From contig NZ_JAGIOH010000001.1 in the NCBI RefSeq assembly GCF_017876625.1, positions 3,038,001-3,102,000 on the forward strand: a DNA stretch of 64,000 bases, in the 5' to 3' direction. The stretch is from Streptomyces syringium. GTDB taxonomy: Bacteria > Actinomycetota > Actinomycetes > Streptomycetales > Streptomycetaceae. Positions 61,852 through 64,000 of this stretch are shown here, piece by piece (positions within the stretch are counted from its first letter, which is position 1; each line of letters begins with the position of its first letter). The position numbers were made by a program, and so were the translations under genes. The notes under the pieces are model-generated. The model worked only from the letters and a program-made list of their open reading frames with translations. It was not told where the DNA came from and did no database searches.

Positions 61852-63087
61852 ATGCCTGCGTACGAGCGTGGTCTGAAGCGGCGGGCGGCCATCGCGGCGG
61901 GGGCACTGGCCGTGACGAGCCTGCTGGGCGCGACCGCCCCCAAGGCGGCGGCGTACGAGCCGGCCGCATACGAGGCGGCCGGTGCGGGCCGCCCGCACGG
62001 CCGGCTGCCGGCGCCGACCGGCCCGTACGCCGTGGGCACCACCGCCCGGCACCTGGTCGACGACAAGCGGCGGGATCCGTGGCAGCCCGAGCGGGGGCCC
62101 CGCGAGGTGATCGTGAGCTTCTGGTACCCGGCCGAACGGGGGCACGGCGGCCGCACGGCACCGCACATGGAGGAGCGCGCGGCGGCCCACTTCGGCTCCG
62201 CGACGGGGGCGGGCTCGCTCAACTACGGCGTGCCGGCCGGGAAGGCCGACTGGGCCGCCACGCGTACGCACGCACGCGTGGACGCCCCCGTCGCCCGCGA
62301 CTCGGGCAGGCACCCGGTGGTGCTGTACTCGGCGGGCCTGGGCGACCCCCGCACCTGGAACACCGGCCTCGTGGAGGACCTGGCCTCGCGCGGCTATGTG
62401 GTCGTGACCGTCGACCACACCTACGACTCGTCGGAAGTGGCCCTGCCCGGCGGGCGGCTGGCGAAGTCCGTCCTCCCCGAGCTGGCCCAAAAGCCCGGTA
62501 CCGACATCGGGGCCGTGCTGCGCAAGGCGGTGAAGGCCCGGGTCGACGACACCCGCTTCGTCCTCGACACCCTCGGCGACACCAAGCGGCGCGCGTCCCT
62601 CCCGCCGGGTCTCACGAACGCCATGGACCTGCGGCGCGTCGGCATGGCCGGGCACTCCGCGGGCGGCTTCACCGCCCTCCAGACCATGCACGACGACCGC
62701 CGGATCCGGGCGGGGATCAACATGGACGGGACGCTGGAGTTCCCCGGGCCGGGCGGCTCCGGGAGCGAGCTGGGCACGGTGGCCCGCGACGGCCTGGACC
62801 GGCCGTTCCTGCTGATGGGCACGGAGAGCCCGGACTCCGGCGACCACCACCGGCAGCCGTCGTGGGCGGCCCTGTGGAAGAACTCGACCGGCTGGCGCGG
62901 CGACGTGACGCTGCGCGGCTCCCGCCACGGCTCCTACACCGACGCCTCCTCGCAGCTGCCGTCCCTCGCGGCTCAGGGCGCGGTCTCCCCGGAGACCGTC
63001 CGGGAGCGGCTCGGGACGGTGCGTCCGGAGCGGGCGGTGGCGGAGACACGGGGGCATGTCGCCGCGTTCTTCGACCGCTTCCTCTGA
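61852..63087 (+). CDS. Secreted alpha/beta hydrolase (PAF-acetylhydrolase-like)
   Basis: A 411-residue exported hydrolase. A signal peptide with RR (GLKRRAAIAAGALAVTSLLG) ends near residue 35 (PKAAAYEP). The nucleophile elbow is VGMAGHSAGGFTALQTM (about 262-278); an oxyanion strand VVLYSAGLGDPRTW precedes it; the acid and histidine are likely in LLMGTESPDSGDHH and LRGSRHGSYTD. Resembles the PAF-acetylhydrolase/dienelactone group. ATG 61852 follows AAAGGAG. Substrate unknown. Confidence 0.82.
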   Translation: MPAYERGLKRRAAIAAGALAVTSLLGATAPKAAAYEPAAYEAAGAGRPHGRLPAPTGPYAVGTTARHLVDDKRRDPWQPERGPREVIVSFWYPAERGHGGRTAPHMEERAAAHFGSATGAGSLNYGVPAGKADWAATRTHARVDAPVARDSGRHPVVLYSAGLGDPRTWNTGLVEDLASRGYVVVTVDHTYDSSEVALPGGRLAKSVLPELAQKPGTDIGAVLRKAVKARVDDTRFVLDTLGDTKRRASLPPGLTNAMDLRRVGMAGHSAGGFTALQTMHDDRRIRAGINMDGTLEFPGPGGSGSELGTVARDGLDRPFLLMGTESPDSGDHHRQPSWAALWKNSTGWRGDVTLRGSRHGSYTDASSQLPSLAAQGAVSPETVRERLGTVRPERAVAETRGHVAAFFDRFL

Positions 63088-63134
63088 CGGCGGGCCGTCT
63101 TTGCCGCCTGCGGCGGCGAGCGCCCTGCGGGCGC

Positions 63135-63204
63135 GTCCTCAAGCGCCGGACGGGCTGGTTGTGGCTGAGCTCAGCCACAACCAGCCCGTCCGGCGCTTGA
63201 GGAC
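63135..63204. terminator. Perfect 70-bp palindrome between convergent genes
   Basis: Bases 63135-63169 are the exact reverse complement of 63170-63204. Each arm contains CTCAAGCGCCGGACGGGCTG, a sequence type seen dispersed in streptomycete intergenic regions. It lies between the hydrolase and the RpiR gene and should be a strong bidirectional terminator. Confidence 0.85.
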
Positions 63205-63251
63205 ACCGCCGCGCAGCGGAGGTGCACCCACCACAGCCCGTAAGGGCAAGG

Positions 63252-64000
63252 TCACTCCACGAACAGCCCCCGCGCAGCGGCCTTCGCGTCGAACTCCTCC
63301 AGCCGCGCCTGCGCATCCGGCAGCGCGTCGCACATCGCCTCCAGCAGCACCCGCCCCAGCAGCATCGGCGCGCACGCCGTGTCGAAGGCGAGGCCCGTGC
63401 CGACGGCGGCGGGGAGCAGATGGTCGGAGTGGCCCGCGACGGGGGCGAAGGTGGAGTCGGCGACGGTGACGACGGTCAGCCCCGCGCCCCGCGCGTACTC
63501 CAGCGCCTCGACCACCTCGCGCGGATGGCGGGGCAGCGCGAAGCACAGCAGGGCGCTCGCCCCCGCCCGTACGGCCGCGTCGATGCGGTCGGCGAGCAGG
63601 GTGCCGCCCTCGTCGAGGAGCCGGACGTCGGGGTGGACCTTGCGGGCGAAGTAGACGAAGCCGCCCGCCTGCGCGGCCGCCGCGCGCAGACCGAGCACGG
63701 GCAGCGGCCGGGACGCGGCGAGCAGCCGCCCGGCCCGGGCGACGGGGGCCGGGTCGGCGAGCAGCGAGGCAAGGTGGCGGAGGTTGTCGATCTCGGCGTG
63801 GACGGCCTGCTGGTACTCGTTGCACGAGCCCTCGCCGGGCGCCTCGGCGGCGGGCACGACATCGCGCAGGTGGCGGCGCAGGGCGGGGTAGCCGTCGAAG
63901 CCGAGGGCGACCGCGAAGCGGGTCACGGACGGCTGGCTGACGCCCGCCAGCTCAGCCAGCTCGACGCTGGAGAGGAAGGGCGCGTCGGCCGCCCGCCGCA
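63252..64000 (-). CDS. MurR/RpiR-family regulator (5' end beyond the window)
   Basis: The minus-strand reading is open at the window end. It begins RRAADAPFLSSVELAELAGVSQPSVTRFAVALGFDGYPALRRHLRD, the helix-turn-helix of RpiR regulators, and continues into a SIS domain (PLPVLGLRAAAAQAGGFVYFARKVHPDVRLLD; ALLCFALPRHPREVVEALEYARGAGLTVVTVAD). Such proteins sense phosphosugars or similar ligands. The true start lies outside. In streptomycetes RpiR proteins are often next to hut genes, so regulation of that operon is possible. Confidence 0.88.
   Translation of the reverse strand, partial: RRAADAPFLSSVELAELAGVSQPSVTRFAVALGFDGYPALRRHLRDVVPAAEAPGEGSCNEYQQAVHAEIDNLRHLASLLADPAPVARAGRLLAASRPLPVLGLRAAAAQAGGFVYFARKVHPDVRLLDEGGTLLADRIDAAVRAGASALLCFALPRHPREVVEALEYARGAGLTVVTVADSTFAPVAGHSDHLLPAAVGTGLAFDTACAPMLLGRVLLEAMCDALPDAQARLEEFDAKAAARGLFVE

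Overview
The window is high-GC actinobacterial DNA, almost certainly a Streptomyces chromosome. The evidence is whiB, a run of LytR-CpsA-Psr (LCP) genes, a sigma-B-like factor with partner-switching genes, F420 biosynthesis genes, DUF3499 and TIGR03089 proteins, frequent GTG/TTG starts and ATGA/GTGA stop-start overlaps. From memory, gene order resembles the S. coelicolor core segment around SCO3025 to SCO3073; this was not checked by alignment. Most of the window is conserved core, with some accessory material inserted.

Layout. 0-10 kb: SIS-domain sugar isomerase (cut by the window edge), a Trm112-like protein, phosphomannomutase, DUF3499, a zincin-like protein, a secreted DUF5719 protein, a very large membrane glycosyltransferase and the sporulation regulator WhiB. 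10-15 kb: cysteine dioxygenase preceded by a cysteine-rich leader ORF, cofD-fbiB for coenzyme F420, and an AlkA-type DNA glycosylase. 15-29 kb: cell-envelope region with a nucleotide-sugar pyrophosphorylase, a peptidoglycan amidase, TIGR03089, five LCP ligases, a second glycosyltransferase and a thioesterase. 29-32.6 kb: VOC protein, acyl-CoA dehydrogenase and UDP-glucose dehydrogenase. 32.6-35.4 kb: a compact lasso-peptide cluster (precursor A, cyclase C, RRE B1, protease B2) on the minus strand. 35.6-43.3 kb: dipeptidase, purE, purK, GtrA, a two-component system and a POT peptide transporter.

43.3-47.8 kb: a four-gene translationally coupled operon of secreted or anchored proteins. Two end in sortase-type signals (LAATG and LPRTG), one resembles the WxL/DUF916 family and one has a neocarzinostatin-like N-terminus. 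48-50.3 kb: anti-sigma, anti-anti-sigma and sigma genes of a SigI-type module. 50.3-54 kb: an HATPase protein, an XRE/TPR regulator, a HAD hydrolase, and a MerR regulator divergent from an F420-dependent (DDN-type) reductase with a textbook MerR operator. 54-59.6 kb: histidine utilisation operon hutU - M20 hydrolase - hutF - hutI. 59.6-64 kb: a PLP decarboxylase, a small membrane protein, a secreted alpha/beta hydrolase, and an RpiR regulator cut by the window end.

The most interesting items are the citrulassin-like but distinct lasso precursor, the poly-Cys leader ORF before cysteine dioxygenase, two hairpins with unrelated stems but an identical 13-nt loop containing GCGAAGC, the sortase/WxL-like surface operon, and the M20 hydrolase sitting where a formylglutamate deformylase is expected. 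No rRNA, tRNA, CRISPR or insertion sequence was seen.
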